Of a DNA stretch of 15,664 nt, positions 1 through 6,297 are shown piece by piece. The DNA comes from Pseudomonadota bacterium. Lineage in GTDB: Bacteria > Pseudomonadota > Gammaproteobacteria > Burkholderiales > Burkholderiaceae_B. The position numbers and the translations under genes are program-made. The DNA lies in contig JAEWFK010000039.1 in assembly GCA_023388835.1 (NCBI GenBank), positions 1-15,664 of the forward strand, given 5' to 3'. The notes below the pieces were generated by a model. The model saw only the letters and a list, made by a program, of their open reading frames with translations. It made no database searches and was not told the origin of the DNA. Position 1 is the first letter of the stretch, and every line of letters starts with the position of its first letter.

Positions 1-454
1 CGTTCTCGCCCCAGGCCAGGGGTACGACGCCGGCCTTCTCCAGGCGTTCGAACAGGCGGTTGCCGACTTCGCCATGGATCAGGGCGTCGATCGCAGCGTA
101 GTCCGGCATCAGGAAGGGCAGTGAGAAGAGATTGAGTTCCTTGATCTGCGGGGACCAGTTGATGGTGGAACCCACGGCCATGTCGATGACGCCCTGGCGG
201 ATGGCGTTGAATTCGCGGGTCTGGTCGCCCTGCACCAGCGAGGTGCCCGGATAGATCTTGATGTTGATGCGGCCGTCGGTGCGTTCGCGTACCAGTTTGG
301 ACCAGATCTCGGCGCCCTGGCCCCATGGGAAGGTGGTGCCCACGACGATGGAGAGCTTGTATTCCTGTTTATAGTCGGCGGCCATGGCGGACGGCGTGGC
401 GGCGAGCGCCGCGATGGAGCAGGTGATGGCTCCCAGCAAGGTACGGATCTTCAT
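1..454 (-). CDS. dctP: TRAP transporter substrate-binding protein (DctP family), partial: C-terminus beyond window
   Basis: Periplasmic solute receptor of a tripartite ATP-independent periplasmic (TRAP) transporter, which hands a ligand, usually an organic acid, to the DctQM membrane complex. The first 151 codons are present. An N-terminal signal peptide (about residues 1-25, basic MKIR start, Ala-rich core, AMA|AD cleavage) is followed by a DctP-like mature region: an opening strand (YKLSIVVGTT), a segment around ERTDGRINIKIYPG, then REFNAIRQGVIDMAVGS and LFSLPFLMPDY, all typical of the family. The ATG at 452-454 was chosen for its GGAGACAAC leader directly upstream and for the signal peptide. 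It is the last gene of the dctQ-dctM-dctP run, 26 bp after dctM. About half of a usual 320-340 residue protein is missing past the window edge. The ligand cannot be told. Confidence 0.9.
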   Translation of the reverse strand, partial: MKIRTLLGAITCSIAALAATPSAMAADYKQEYKLSIVVGTTFPWGQGAEIWSKLVRERTDGRINIKIYPGTSLVQGDQTREFNAIRQGVIDMAVGSTINWSPQIKELNLFSLPFLMPDYAAIDALIHGEVGNRLFERLEKAGVVPLAWGEN

Positions 455-480
455 GTTGTCTCCAGATGGAAATGGCTTGT

Positions 481-1779
481 TCAGAAGCCCAGGTAGCGAG
501 GCAGCCACAGGGCGAGTTCAGGGAAAGCAATAAGCAACAACAGTGCAGCAAATACTGCGATGAGCAGCCAAGTGACCCATCGGAATGTGCTCTCGATGGG
601 CACCAGGGCGATTCGGCAGGAAACCATCAGATTCACTGCCAGGGGTGGCGTGAACTGCCCAAGCGCGACCATGACGGTCAAGAGCACGCCGAACCAGACC
701 GGGTCCCAGCCATAGGCATTGGCGATGGGCATGAGCAGCGGCACGAAAATCAGGAAAATGGAGATGCCGTCGAGGAACATGCCCACAATGGTGAGCAGAA
801 GAATGATCAGCGCCATCACGCCGTATTCGCCGATGCCCGACCCGACGATGGCGCGGGTGATCGGGTCGATGACGCTCAATGTGGACAAGGCCCAGGCGAA
901 GATGCCGGCCAGCGACACGACCAGCATGATCACGGCCGACAGTTCGGCGGCCTCGCGCAGAATGATGAAGAGATCCCGGAAACGGATGGTGCGATGGACC
1001 GCCATGCCCACGAAAAGGCCGTAGAACACTGCGACGACCGCAGCTTCAGTCGGCGTGAAGTAGCCCATGCGCATGCCGCCGAGGATAATGACCGGTGCGG
1101 CCAGGCCCCAGATGGCTTCGTACAGGCTGCGCCAGAAACGCGGCCGGGGCAGGTCCCGTTCGGCCTGCCCCATGTTGTGGACCCGGGCCAGCCACACGGC
1201 GGGGATAATGAGCGCCAGGCCGACGAGCATGCCGGGTACCAGCCCGGCGGCAAAGAGCGCCGGCACCGACGCTGACGGCACCAGCACCGAATACACGATG
1301 AAGGCGATGGAAGGCGGAATCAGGATGTCGGTGGCGGCGCCCGCCCCCACAATCGTGGCCGCATAGGGTGCCGGATAGCCCGCGCGCTTCATGGCGCCAA
1401 TCATGACGCCGCCCACCGCGGCGGCGCAAGCCGGGCCGGAGCCCGAAATGCCGCCCAGGAACATGGCCACGGCGATGGTGACCAGCGGCAGCATGCCAGG
1501 GCCGCGCCCCACGATGGCGACGGCGAAATTCACCAGGCGCGCAGCGACGCCGGAGCGGTCGAAAATAGAACCCACCAGCACGAACATGGGAATGGCCAGC
1601 AGGGGGTATTTCGCCAGGCCTGCATAGAAGCTTTGCGGTACGGCCATCAGTCCGAACCACTGAGTGTCGAGATTCGACATCACGATGGCCAGGGAACCGG
1701 CGATGCCCAGGGCGACCGCCACGGGCACCCCGATGATCATCAGAACCAGGAAGCTGCCAAACAGCAGCGCTACCGTCAT
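481..1779 (-). CDS. dctM: TRAP transporter large permease subunit (DctM)
   Basis: Large membrane subunit of a TRAP transporter, the ion-coupled transport channel in the inner membrane. The protein has 432 residues, the usual DctM length, and is almost wholly hydrophobic with about 11-12 predicted membrane segments. It opens with MTVALLFGSFLVLMIIGVPV and carries the family's conserved stretches GGISGSGPA, GAGAATDILIPPS, GYFTPTEAAVVAV and FTPPLAVNLMV. The frame stays open another 64 codons upstream, but that stretch lies inside dctQ and reads as a shadow. The ATG at 1777-1779 overlaps the dctQ stop as ATGA, a classic translational-coupling junction, and the family N-terminus begins there. No strong independent ribosome site is visible, which fits coupled translation. 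It is transcribed with dctQ and dctP. Confidence 0.95.
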   Translation of the reverse strand: MTVALLFGSFLVLMIIGVPVAVALGIAGSLAIVMSNLDTQWFGLMAVPQSFYAGLAKYPLLAIPMFVLVGSIFDRSGVAARLVNFAVAIVGRGPGMLPLVTIAVAMFLGGISGSGPACAAAVGGVMIGAMKRAGYPAPYAATIVGAGAATDILIPPSIAFIVYSVLVPSASVPALFAAGLVPGMLVGLALIIPAVWLARVHNMGQAERDLPRPRFWRSLYEAIWGLAAPVIILGGMRMGYFTPTEAAVVAVFYGLFVGMAVHRTIRFRDLFIILREAAELSAVIMLVVSLAGIFAWALSTLSVIDPITRAIVGSGIGEYGVMALIILLLTIVGMFLDGISIFLIFVPLLMPIANAYGWDPVWFGVLLTVMVALGQFTPPLAVNLMVSCRIALVPIESTFRWVTWLLIAVFAALLLLIAFPELALWLPRYLGF

Positions 1780-2294
1780 GGCTTGCCCCGCAGCAGCCGA
1801 TGGAGCATGCCCGCGAGCCGCAGCGTGATCACCGCTGCGAGGACGGGCACCCAAATCGAATACCACCAGGTCGGCACGCCAATGGCCGGCGAGGTATCGC
1901 CCCAGGTGTATTCGTCGTAGACCATGCGCGCCGACAGAATGGTAAGAGCCAGGAAGAAGAGCACCGAACACAGCGTGGCGATGCGCGCCATCCAGCGCTG
2001 CCGACTATGGGAGCCTGAGTCGGCGAGAAATTCAATGCGGATGTGCTGGCTGCGTACGAAAGCAGTGGACCCCGCCGTCATGGTGACGATCACCAACAGG
2101 AAGATGGAGAATTCTTCCGTCCAGGCGAACGAGGAATCGGTGAGGTAGCGCACGACCACGTTCGCGAAGGTGATGAACGCTAGCAGGGCCATGGCGAGCA
2201 CGGACACCCAGTCTTCGACGACAAGGGGAATACTGACAGCAGGGCGGAAGCCGGCCGTTTCGGACGGCGCCGGCGAATCGGGCGAGTCGGACAT
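1776..2294 (-). CDS. dctQ: TRAP transporter small permease subunit (DctQ)
   Basis: Small integral-membrane subunit of a TRAP transporter, which pairs with DctM. The protein has 172 residues with four hydrophobic segments (roughly residues 25-50, 60-80, 100-125 and 142-165). Family features include VEDWVSVLAMALLAFITFANVVVRYL near the first segment, described here as its opening E/D-W helix, then FAWTEEFSIFLLVIVTM and a short RSQHIRIEF stretch. A proline- and serine-rich tail of about 20 residues precedes the first helix, so the true start could be slightly later; the ribosome site before the ATG at 2292-2294 is weak. It is the first gene of the dctQMP operon, and its stop overlaps the dctM start by 4 bp. 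A 33-bp inverted repeat lies 23 bp upstream and may bear on its expression. Confidence 0.92.
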   Translation of the reverse strand: MSDSPDSPAPSETAGFRPAVSIPLVVEDWVSVLAMALLAFITFANVVVRYLTDSSFAWTEEFSIFLLVIVTMTAGSTAFVRSQHIRIEFLADSGSHSRQRWMARIATLCSVLFFLALTILSARMVYDEYTWGDTSPAIGVPTWWYSIWVPVLAAVITLRLAGMLHRLLRGKP

Positions 2295-2316
2295 TAGTTT
2301 TGCTGCAAGAATCTGT

Positions 2317-2349
2317 AACCGGCGTACATGCTATCGCTGTATGCCGGTT
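2317..2349. repeat. Imperfect inverted repeat / hairpin between the SET-domain gene and dctQ
   Basis: Arms AACCGGCGTACA (2317-2328) and TGTATGCCGGTT (2338-2349) flank a 9-nt loop. Eleven of twelve positions pair by Watson-Crick rules; the remaining pair is G-U if read from the plus strand and an A-C mismatch if read from the minus strand. It fills nearly half of the 77-bp gap between the end of the SET-domain gene and the start of dctQ, both on the minus strand. No run of T follows on either side, so a classical intrinsic terminator is not clear. It could be a weak terminator or processing hairpin for the SET transcript, or an operator for the TRAP operon. Confidence 0.6.
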
Positions 2350-2371
2350 TCCGCATTCGGTGCTTACCCTT

Positions 2372-2857
2372 CTAGCCCTTCTTTGCCGATTTTCGCTTCG
2401 GCAAGGCCAGCATGGTGCCGCGACAGTCTGGTGAACCGCACAGGCAGCGGTACTGTTCGCGTACCTTCTTGGTCTTGCGCCCTTCTATCACCAGGGCGTA
2501 GTCGAAAAAGAGTTCTTCGCCGGCGGCGATGTCCCGCAGGCTGTAGATATAGAGGCGAGTCCCGGCTTCGTTTTCGCGCGCCTCGCAGTTCGGGCTGCAG
2601 GAGTGGTTGATCCAGCGGGCGTCGTTCCCTCGCTGGCCGCCGTCGACGATCTCTCCGTTGCTCAACGAAAAGAAGAAGGTATGGTTGGGGTCGTCGGGCT
2701 GGTAAGAAGGCAGTGCATCGGCTTCTTCCTGGCTGATGTGCCGACCGCGGTACTCGATGATGCAGGTCTCCGCCGGGATGTCGCAGGCGGCAAAGACGCC
2801 CTTGCCGTGCAGCGGGGAGGGGCGCACTTTGTGCCAGGCGGGGACTTTGCGGGACAT
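2372..2857 (-). CDS. SET domain protein-lysine N-methyltransferase, small stand-alone type
   Basis: Predicted S-adenosylmethionine-dependent protein lysine methyltransferase, probably cytosolic; no signal peptide or membrane segment is seen. The 161 residues are essentially one SET domain: an N-terminal SPLHGKGVFA strand, the knot motif NHSCSPNC (about 84-91), GEELFFDY with the conserved tyrosine (about 113-120), and a post-SET zinc module CxCx4C (C138, C140, C145) ending CRGTM. The zinc cluster is probably completed by C91. The tail PKRKSAKKG is very basic. The frame also opens at a GTG ten codons upstream (2885-2887), but that start has no ribosome site, while the ATG at 2855-2857 has GAGAG nearby and matches the family N-terminus. 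It is divergent from the acetolactate synthase gene. The protein substrate is unknown. Domain call is firm; biological role is not. Confidence 0.88.
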   Translation of the reverse strand: MSRKVPAWHKVRPSPLHGKGVFAACDIPAETCIIEYRGRHISQEEADALPSYQPDDPNHTFFFSLSNGEIVDGGQRGNDARWINHSCSPNCEARENEAGTRLYIYSLRDIAAGEELFFDYALVIEGRKTKKVREQYRCLCGSPDCRGTMLALPKRKSAKKG

Positions 2858-2931
2858 GGGCGGCGGCTCTCGTAAAACAAAAGGCACTACACTTTACGCA
2901 ATTTCCGGATGAACAAGCCATAGGATATATC
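2858..2931. promoter_or_regulatory. Divergent intergenic region (SET gene / acetolactate synthase gene)
   Basis: These 74 bp separate two divergent starts and must hold the promoters of both genes unless these lie inside the coding regions. The stretch is more A+T-rich than its flanks. I see no convincing paired -35/-10 hexamers on either strand. The only clear site is AGGA at 2922-2925, six bases before the GTG start of the synthase gene. No leader peptide rich in branched-chain codons, and so no attenuator of the E. coli ilv type, is visible. Confidence 0.35.
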
Positions 2932-4686
2932 GTGAATACCCCCGCAAACGCCGACCCTGCTCGGCTCGACGGCGCGCAGCGGATGCTGCAGACACTGATC
3001 GAACTCGGTGTGGACACCGTTTTCGGCTACCCCGGCGGTGCCGTGCTTCCCTTGTACGATGCCCTGTATTCCGAGCCGCGCATTCGTCATATTCTCGTGC
3101 GCCATGAGCAGGGGGCGGTCCATGCGGCCGAAGGCTACGCACGCTCCACGGGCAAACCCGGCGTCGTCCTGGTGACCTCCGGTCCCGGCATGGCGAATAC
3201 CACCTCCGGCTTGCTGGACGCTCTGTGCGATTCGATCCCGGTGCTGTGCATCAGCGGGCAGGTGGCCACTTCGGCCATTGGCACCGATGCCTTCCAGGAA
3301 TGCGATGCGGTGGGTATTTCCCGACCGGTCACGAAATGGAACGCGCAGATCCGGCGCGGCGAAGATATTGCGGCGATGACGGCCAAAGCCTACCGATTGA
3401 CCACGCAAGGCCGGCCCGGCCCGGTGCTGATCGACTTCCCCAAGGACGTGCAGATCGCTGAAGCTCCGCCGTTGGCGGCGGACGAGGACATCGAGACTGG
3501 CGTGGCCGCTACCGACCTGGCCAGTCCTTCCATCGAAGCGGCCGTCAAACGTGCCGCAGGCCTCATCGCCCATGCGAAGCGCCCGGTATTCTATGGCGGC
3601 GGCGGGCTGATCAATTCCGGCGTCGATGCTTGCGAGACCTTTACCAGCCTGGTGCAGGACCTGGGCGCCCCTTGCACGCTCACCCTCATGGGTCTGGGGG
3701 CCTTCCCGGCCGACGACCCGCATTTCATCGGCATGCTCGGCATGCACGGGACGCTCGAAGCCAACCTGGCCATGCACCACGCCGACCTCATCATTTGCGT
3801 GGGTGCCCGTTTTGACGATCGCATCACCGGGCGCTTGTCGGACTTCTGCCCTCATGCCAGCAAGATCCATATCGATATCGATCCGGCATCCATCAACAAG
3901 GTGGTACGCGCCGATGTCGCCATGGTGGGGGACTGCTACCCGCTGTTGCGGGCGCTGCGCAAGGAGGTGGCCGCGCTTGATCTCGCCGCCGATCGCATGC
4001 AACCCTGGTGGGACCGCATTGGCGTCTGGCGCGCGCGCGACTGCCTTGCAGTGACACCTTCGGAAGAACACATCCTTCCTCAGCACCTGATGCAGCGCCT
4101 GGGTGCCGCGCTCGACGGCCGCGATGCCATTGTGTCTACCGACGTGGGCCAGCACCAGATGTGGGCGGCCCAATATCTGCGCTTCACCCGCCCGAACCGG
4201 TGGCTGACGTCCGGCGGAGCGGGGACCATGGGCTACGGCTTGCCGGCTGCCATCGGGGCGCAGATCGCGCATCCGGGCAAGCTGGTCGTCTGCGTAAGCG
4301 GCGACGCGTCCGTACTCATGAACATCCAGGAGATGGCGACCGCCACACAGCACCGTGCGCCTGTGAAGGTCGTGCTGTGCAACAACCGGCACATGGGCAT
4401 GGTGCGGCAGTGGCAGGAACTGATTCATGACGGCCGCTACAGCCATAGCTATAACGATTCCCTGCCTGACTTTGTTGCGCTGGCCAAGGCTTTCGGCTGG
4501 CGGGCGGCACGCGTGGAAGATCCTGCACAGCTCGAATCGGCACTGAACGAGTGCCTTTCATCCGATGGGCCTTATTTCCTGGATGTCGCGGTGCTCGCCC
4601 AAGAAAACTGCTTCCCCATGATGCCGGCTGGCTACGGGCACCAACAGGTCATGCTTTCTGAAGACACCTGGTACGTGGAAGAATAA
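2932..4686 (+). CDS. ilvB: Acetolactate synthase (acetohydroxyacid synthase) large catalytic subunit
   Basis: Thiamine-diphosphate enzyme that condenses two pyruvates to acetolactate, or pyruvate with 2-oxobutyrate, in valine, leucine and isoleucine synthesis. It has 584 residues, normal for the catalytic subunit. Visible landmarks are FGYPGG (31-36), the cofactor-activating glutamate E59 in RHEQGAVHAAEGYAR, SGPG (83-86), GQVATSAIGTDAFQE (109-123), GRPGPVLIDFPKDV (160-173), RFDDRITG in the FAD-type middle domain, and the ThDP/metal motif from GDAS (457-460) to NN (484-485), then GMVRQWQE. The start is GTG with AGGA six bases upstream. No regulatory-subunit gene (ilvN/ilvH) follows; the next gene is convergent and overlaps the last 38 bp. 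Where many synthases read KHSF after the RPV segment, this one has KWNA (135-138). ilvB, ilvG and ilvI cannot be separated here; it may be a paralog of the main biosynthetic enzyme. Confidence 0.88.
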   Translation: MNTPANADPARLDGAQRMLQTLIELGVDTVFGYPGGAVLPLYDALYSEPRIRHILVRHEQGAVHAAEGYARSTGKPGVVLVTSGPGMANTTSGLLDALCDSIPVLCISGQVATSAIGTDAFQECDAVGISRPVTKWNAQIRRGEDIAAMTAKAYRLTTQGRPGPVLIDFPKDVQIAEAPPLAADEDIETGVAATDLASPSIEAAVKRAAGLIAHAKRPVFYGGGGLINSGVDACETFTSLVQDLGAPCTLTLMGLGAFPADDPHFIGMLGMHGTLEANLAMHHADLIICVGARFDDRITGRLSDFCPHASKIHIDIDPASINKVVRADVAMVGDCYPLLRALRKEVAALDLAADRMQPWWDRIGVWRARDCLAVTPSEEHILPQHLMQRLGAALDGRDAIVSTDVGQHQMWAAQYLRFTRPNRWLTSGGAGTMGYGLPAAIGAQIAHPGKLVVCVSGDASVLMNIQEMATATQHRAPVKVVLCNNRHMGMVRQWQELIHDGRYSHSYNDSLPDFVALAKAFGWRAARVEDPAQLESALNECLSSDGPYFLDVAVLAQENCFPMMPAGYGHQQVMLSEDTWYVEE

Positions 4687-6187
4687 GCGGGTCGCGGGAC
4701 CGGCTGACATGATCGAGCGCCGGGACGATGGCGGGCACCAGTGTCCTGAAGGCCGGCTTGATGCGCTCATCCGGGACTCCGGCATAGCCGAAGAGCAGGC
4801 CGGCACGCCCGCCGCCGCCGGCATAGTAGCGGGACAGCGGCCGAATCGAGATGCCCAGCGCCCGCGCCGCCAGGACGATCCCTACATCGTCGGTGCCGTC
4901 GGGAAGGTGCATGACCAGATGCAGTCCCGCCTCATGAGTCGAAATCGGCCAGTCTGCACCGAACTCTTCCAGAATTGCGTCGCGCAGCAGGGCCTGGCGG
5001 CGGGCGTATTGCACACGCATGCGCCGGATATGCGCGGCGTAATGGCCCTCGTTCATGAAGTCAGCCAGCACGGCCTGATCCAGAAGGCGACCTTCGCGGT
5101 ACAGCTCGGACAGCCCGGTGCCGAAATGGACGCTCAGCACCTTCGGAAGAACCATGAAGCCCAGCCGCAGCCCGGGAAACAGGGTCTTCGAGAATGTGCC
5201 GAGGTAAAGGACGCGGTCGTGGTTGTCCAACCCCTGCAGCGACGCGATGGGACGGCCGTCGAAGCGGAATTCGCTGTCGTAGTCGTCCTCGATGATCCAG
5301 ATGTTGTTGCGGTGCGCATACTCCAGCAACATGCGCCGGCGCACCAGACTCATGACCGTTCCAAGCGGATATTGATGCGAGGGCGTCACGAAAATGAAGC
5401 GAGGCGGCGTCTGCATCTGTTCGGGGCTGGGCGCGATACCCTCTTCGTCCACGCCGATGGGCTGGATGCGAATGCCACTGGCCTTTAAAACGGTACGAGC
5501 TCCCCAGTAGGCAGGGTCCTCCACCCAGGCGACATCGTCGGTATCGCCCAGCAGACCGGCGATCAGGCTCAGCGATTGGTGGATGCCGTTGGTCACGATG
5601 ATCTGATCCGCTACGCAATCCACTGACCGCACCAGGCGGAGATGTTGGGCCAGCGCTTGGCGCAGCGGAGGATAGCCCGCCCCATGGGAATATGTGAGCA
5701 GCGCCGGGTCGGGCTTGCGCCAGCGCCGCCTCATGAGCCGCGACCAGACATCGTGAGGGAAGAGAGAAACATCCGGCACGCCCGGAGTGAAGGCGCCCCA
5801 TTGCATGCTGGAAGCCTGTGCATTGCGCACGAGCTCCGCCCCCCGCCGGGAGAGTGCGAGGTGTGGAGGCAGGAAGACTGCTTTGCCGGACGGGTCGGAA
5901 CTCCGCAGCGGCAGGGACGGCACGGTGTCCGACACAAAGGTGCCGCTGCCCGTTGTCGATACAACGTAGCCCTCGGAATGCAGCTGTTCATAGGCTCCGA
6001 CCACCGTGTTGCGCGAAAGCCCGGCTTCTTTCGCCAGCACGCGGCTGGCCGGCAGTTTGGCACCCGCCGTCAGGCCTCCGGAAAGAATCAGATATCGAAG
6101 AACGTCGTATACCTGACGGGTCAGCGATACGGCCCCTTTGCGTTCGAGCTTTTGCAGCAAAAACTCGGACAGGATGGCTTCACGCAC
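4649..6187 (-). CDS. MocR-family transcriptional regulator (GntR-type HTH plus aminotransferase-like domain)
   Basis: DNA-binding regulator with a PLP-binding effector domain, the MocR/PdxR branch of the GntR family. With the GTG start at 6185-6187 it has 512 residues. The winged helix lies at about 20-88 (LTRQVYDVLRYLILSGGL to GSGTFVS), followed by a linker and a fold-type I aminotransferase domain with NGIHQSL, WVEDPAYWG, EDDYDSEFRFDGRP and the PLP lysine in GTFSKTLFPGLRLGF (about K334). An ATG at 6239-6241 would add 18 residues. I prefer the GTG because the family usually starts about 20 residues before the helix, GGGGGG precedes it at 5 bases, and the DNA upstream turns A+T-rich. It is divergent from the nine-gene uptake run, its likely target along with itself. 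Its 3' end overlaps the synthase gene. Confidence 0.93.
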   Translation of the reverse strand: MREAILSEFLLQKLERKGAVSLTRQVYDVLRYLILSGGLTAGAKLPASRVLAKEAGLSRNTVVGAYEQLHSEGYVVSTTGSGTFVSDTVPSLPLRSSDPSGKAVFLPPHLALSRRGAELVRNAQASSMQWGAFTPGVPDVSLFPHDVWSRLMRRRWRKPDPALLTYSHGAGYPPLRQALAQHLRLVRSVDCVADQIIVTNGIHQSLSLIAGLLGDTDDVAWVEDPAYWGARTVLKASGIRIQPIGVDEEGIAPSPEQMQTPPRFIFVTPSHQYPLGTVMSLVRRRMLLEYAHRNNIWIIEDDYDSEFRFDGRPIASLQGLDNHDRVLYLGTFSKTLFPGLRLGFMVLPKVLSVHFGTGLSELYREGRLLDQAVLADFMNEGHYAAHIRRMRVQYARRQALLRDAILEEFGADWPISTHEAGLHLVMHLPDGTDDVGIVLAARALGISIRPLSRYYAGGGGRAGLLFGYAGVPDERIKPAFRTLVPAIVPALDHVSRSRDPLILPRTRCLQKA

Positions 6188-6297
6188 AATGGCCCCCCGA
6201 AATAATCTGATAATGGACCTTTCTAGAGTACCAAATGTCATCTACCTTGACGCTGCGACATTGCTGCATCCGAGAATAATTAATCAAGGGGAAGGCA
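6188..6297. promoter_or_regulatory. Divergent control region between the MocR gene and the uptake/hydrolase operon
   Basis: This A+T-rich stretch stands out against G+C-rich coding DNA. It holds two copies of a CCGA(G)AATAAT element (6197-6206 and 6270-6280), about 74 bp apart, close to seven helical turns. TTGACG at 6247-6252 resembles a -35 box for the rightward operon, but no well-spaced -10 follows: GAGAAT is 19 bases away and AATAAT 22. On the minus strand TTGGTA followed 16 bases later by TATCAG could serve the MocR gene. If the regulator started at 6241 the left copy would be coding. Direct repeats are typical of MocR operators, but assigning these as the operator is an inference. Confidence 0.45.

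Noticed and set aside
2887..4446. A 519-codon open frame antisense to the acetolactate synthase gene
   Set aside because: Its translation has no family motif and is rich in H, R, G and A, the pattern of a reverse-frame shadow in G+C-rich DNA. The opposing frame carries the complete synthase.
2932..4686. The ThDP enzyme as glyoxylate carboligase, sulfoacetaldehyde acetyltransferase or an oxalyl-CoA-type enzyme
   Set aside because: GQVATSAIGTDAFQE, RFDDRITG and GMVRQWQE together follow the acetolactate synthase pattern, and no partner genes of the other pathways are nearby.
4687..4760. A bidirectional terminator between the convergent synthase and MocR genes
   Set aside because: Only a 4-5 bp stem (GGTC/GACC) is visible, with no T-run, and it lies inside the regulator coding region.
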